Origin: Algoriphagus halophilus
GTDB lineage: Bacteria; Bacteroidota; Bacteroidia; Cytophagales; Cyclobacteriaceae
Assembly (NCBI RefSeq): GCF_900129785.1
Contig: NZ_FSRC01000001.1
Location: 682,001 to 746,000, forward strand
DNA length: 64,000 bases
Reading direction: 5' to 3'
Shown here piece after piece: positions 63,122-64,000 of the stretch; position 1 is the stretch's first letter, and every line of letters starts with the position of its first letter. Both the position numbers and the translations under genes were made by a program. The notes under the pieces were generated by a model. That model saw nothing but the letters and a program-made list of their open reading frames with translations. It was not told where the DNA came from and did no database searches.

Positions 63122-63157
63122 AAATGACCAAAGGTTTTTACAATCCTTTGGTCATTT
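63122..63157 (-). terminator. Terminator after hemA
   Basis: AAATGACCAAAGG and CCTTTGGTCATTT form a perfect 13-base stem around a ten-base loop. T-rich DNA follows on the minus strand, where hemA ends 21 bases earlier. Confidence 0.75.
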
Positions 63158-63177
63158 CTCTTTAGGTGTTTAGTAAA

Positions 63178-64000
63178 TTACTTTTTTGTGTTTTCCTTGT
63201 CAAGGTCAAAAAGATCAGAAATGAATTCGATCATCTCTTCTGCTTGATCTCGCTGACAGGCCGCTCTCAGTTGAACCACAGGTACTTTCAGGATTTTCTG
63301 CATCATGCTTTTGGTGATCTTGTCAATCACTGCATATTCTTTTTCATCTGCATTTTTCAAATACCTGCTTAACTCCTCCAATCGGATTTGCTCAAGAGTC
63401 TGCTTTAATTTATTGATGGTAGGAGAGACCATCATTTCTTTTTTCCAATTGTAAAACTCTTCGATGCTTTCCTCAATGATGCTTTCTACAAGAGGTACTG
63501 CAGCCAATCTTTTTTCTAAAGCTTCTGAAGTTTTACTTCGAATATTATCTACGTTATACAAGATCACCCCTGGTACATCCTCTACACTGGTTTCGATACT
63601 TCTAGGAACGGAAAGATCTACTAATAATTTGTAACTGGGAATGTCGAAAGATTTAATGAGCTCTTTGGTGATAAAAGGCTCGTTTTTCATGATCGAACAA
63701 ACGATTACATCGGCCTCTTCCATAGCTTCGAAACAATTCTCAAAAGGAATGACCTCAAATCCCAAAGGTGCTGCAATTTCCTCTGCTTTGGAAAGGGTTC
63801 TATTGGTTACCTTCACTTTAGCATTAGGAAGATACACCATGTTTTTGGCAACATCTTCACCAATCTCTCCAACTCCGATCAATAAAATTCTAGGCTGGTA
63901 AGTATTAGAGGTCAGGCTTTCGATTAATTCAATCGCCGCGTAAGAGAGAGATGCGGCACCTTCTCTAAATCCGGTTTCCTGTACAATTCTTTTATTGGTA
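63178..64000 (-). CDS. hemA: Glutamyl-tRNA reductase (3' part; 5' end outside the window)
   Basis: The frame stays open to the window edge, giving 273 visible codons. The visible N-terminal side reads VQETGFREGAASLSYAAIEL, the linker before the Rossmann domain of HemA, followed by ILLIGVGEIGEDVAKNM (NADPH binding) and LVDLSVPRSIETSVEDV. A helical dimerisation domain occupies the C-terminus. It reduces glutamyl-tRNA(Glu) to glutamate 1-semialdehyde, which HemL then converts. The catalytic Cys region is beyond the window. Confidence 0.92.
   Translation of the reverse strand, partial: TNKRIVQETGFREGAASLSYAAIELIESLTSNTYQPRILLIGVGEIGEDVAKNMVYLPNAKVKVTNRTLSKAEEIAAPLGFEVIPFENCFEAMEEADVIVCSIMKNEPFITKELIKSFDIPSYKLLVDLSVPRSIETSVEDVPGVILYNVDNIRSKTSEALEKRLAAVPLVESIIEESIEEFYNWKKEMMVSPTINKLKQTLEQIRLEELSRYLKNADEKEYAVIDKITKSMMQKILKVPVVQLRAACQRDQAEEMIEFISDLFDLDKENTKK

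Noticed and set aside
1-64000. Genomic island, prophage or insertion sequence
   Set aside because: No integrase, transposase, tRNA-flanked repeats or phage genes were found; the accessory stretch at 12-28 kb has the same general base use as its neighbours by eye.

Overview
The window looks like chromosomal DNA from a member of the Bacteroidota, most likely Cytophagales (Cyclobacteriaceae, Algoriphagus-like). The evidence is the gene content: a GNAT-nitrilase fusion, DUF6089, DUF6090, DUF1599, a BT_3928-type DoxX protein, DUF3667, DUF5694, DUF4221 and YkuD_2 proteins. The intergenic DNA is AT-rich, TAnnTTTG-type -7 promoter elements occur, and Shine-Dalgarno sequences are weak. No rRNA, tRNA, insertion sequence, prophage or CRISPR array was found. 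About 57 protein genes are supported, including two that are very small. The genus is an inference.

Layout: 0-3.3 kb holds an acetyltransferase, a two-domain universal stress protein, an outer-membrane barrel and an MscS channel. 3.4-10.6 kb is an envelope block: GNAT-nitrilase, kdsC, kdsA and an L,D-transpeptidase in one tight operon, then a second, paralogous L,D-transpeptidase and a convergent YkuD_2 enzyme. 10.9-12 kb is a pterin pair (PTPS-like enzyme and folE). 12-28 kb is an accessory stretch: a DUF2306-like membrane protein, an orphan sulfatase, several DUF6090-type membrane proteins, a DUF5694 lipoprotein, a sortilin/VPS10-type propeller protein, a DUF4221 lipoprotein, a lipocalin-like protein with a tiny lipoprotein gene before it, an epoxide-hydrolase-like enzyme with a WYL regulator, a phosphotriesterase-like lipoprotein and a DUF4174 protein. 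28-41 kb mixes a fused L-serine dehydratase, a haem c/propeller lipoprotein, an M28 peptidase, guaA, a TPR/periplasmic-binding protein, hemL, a candidate small RNA, DUF3667 and an ArsC-like protein.

41-48 kb is one minus-strand operon of planctomycete-type genes: a haem c DUF1549/DUF1553 protein, a Tat-exported DUF1501 protein, a secreted sugar isomerase-like TIM barrel, and a DUF2231/haem c/leucine-rich-repeat membrane protein. 48-50 kb is a divergent threonine-degradation pair (dehydrogenase and kbl). 50-64 kb is mostly core: DUF5715, cdaA-folP, DUF1599-DoxX-aroK, a FadL-type porin, an Arg/Ser-rich lipoprotein, proS, NfeD-FloA, a WG-repeat protein and the 3' part of hemA.

The most unusual signals are: (i) a near-identical palindromic motif in three separate promoter regions within 12 kb; (ii) a promoter-operator-terminator unit of about 100 nt with no ORF between hemL and DUF3667; (iii) the clustering of DUF6090-type proteins; (iv) the four-gene haem c/DUF1501 operon; and (v) two very small unannotated membrane or lipoprotein ORFs.
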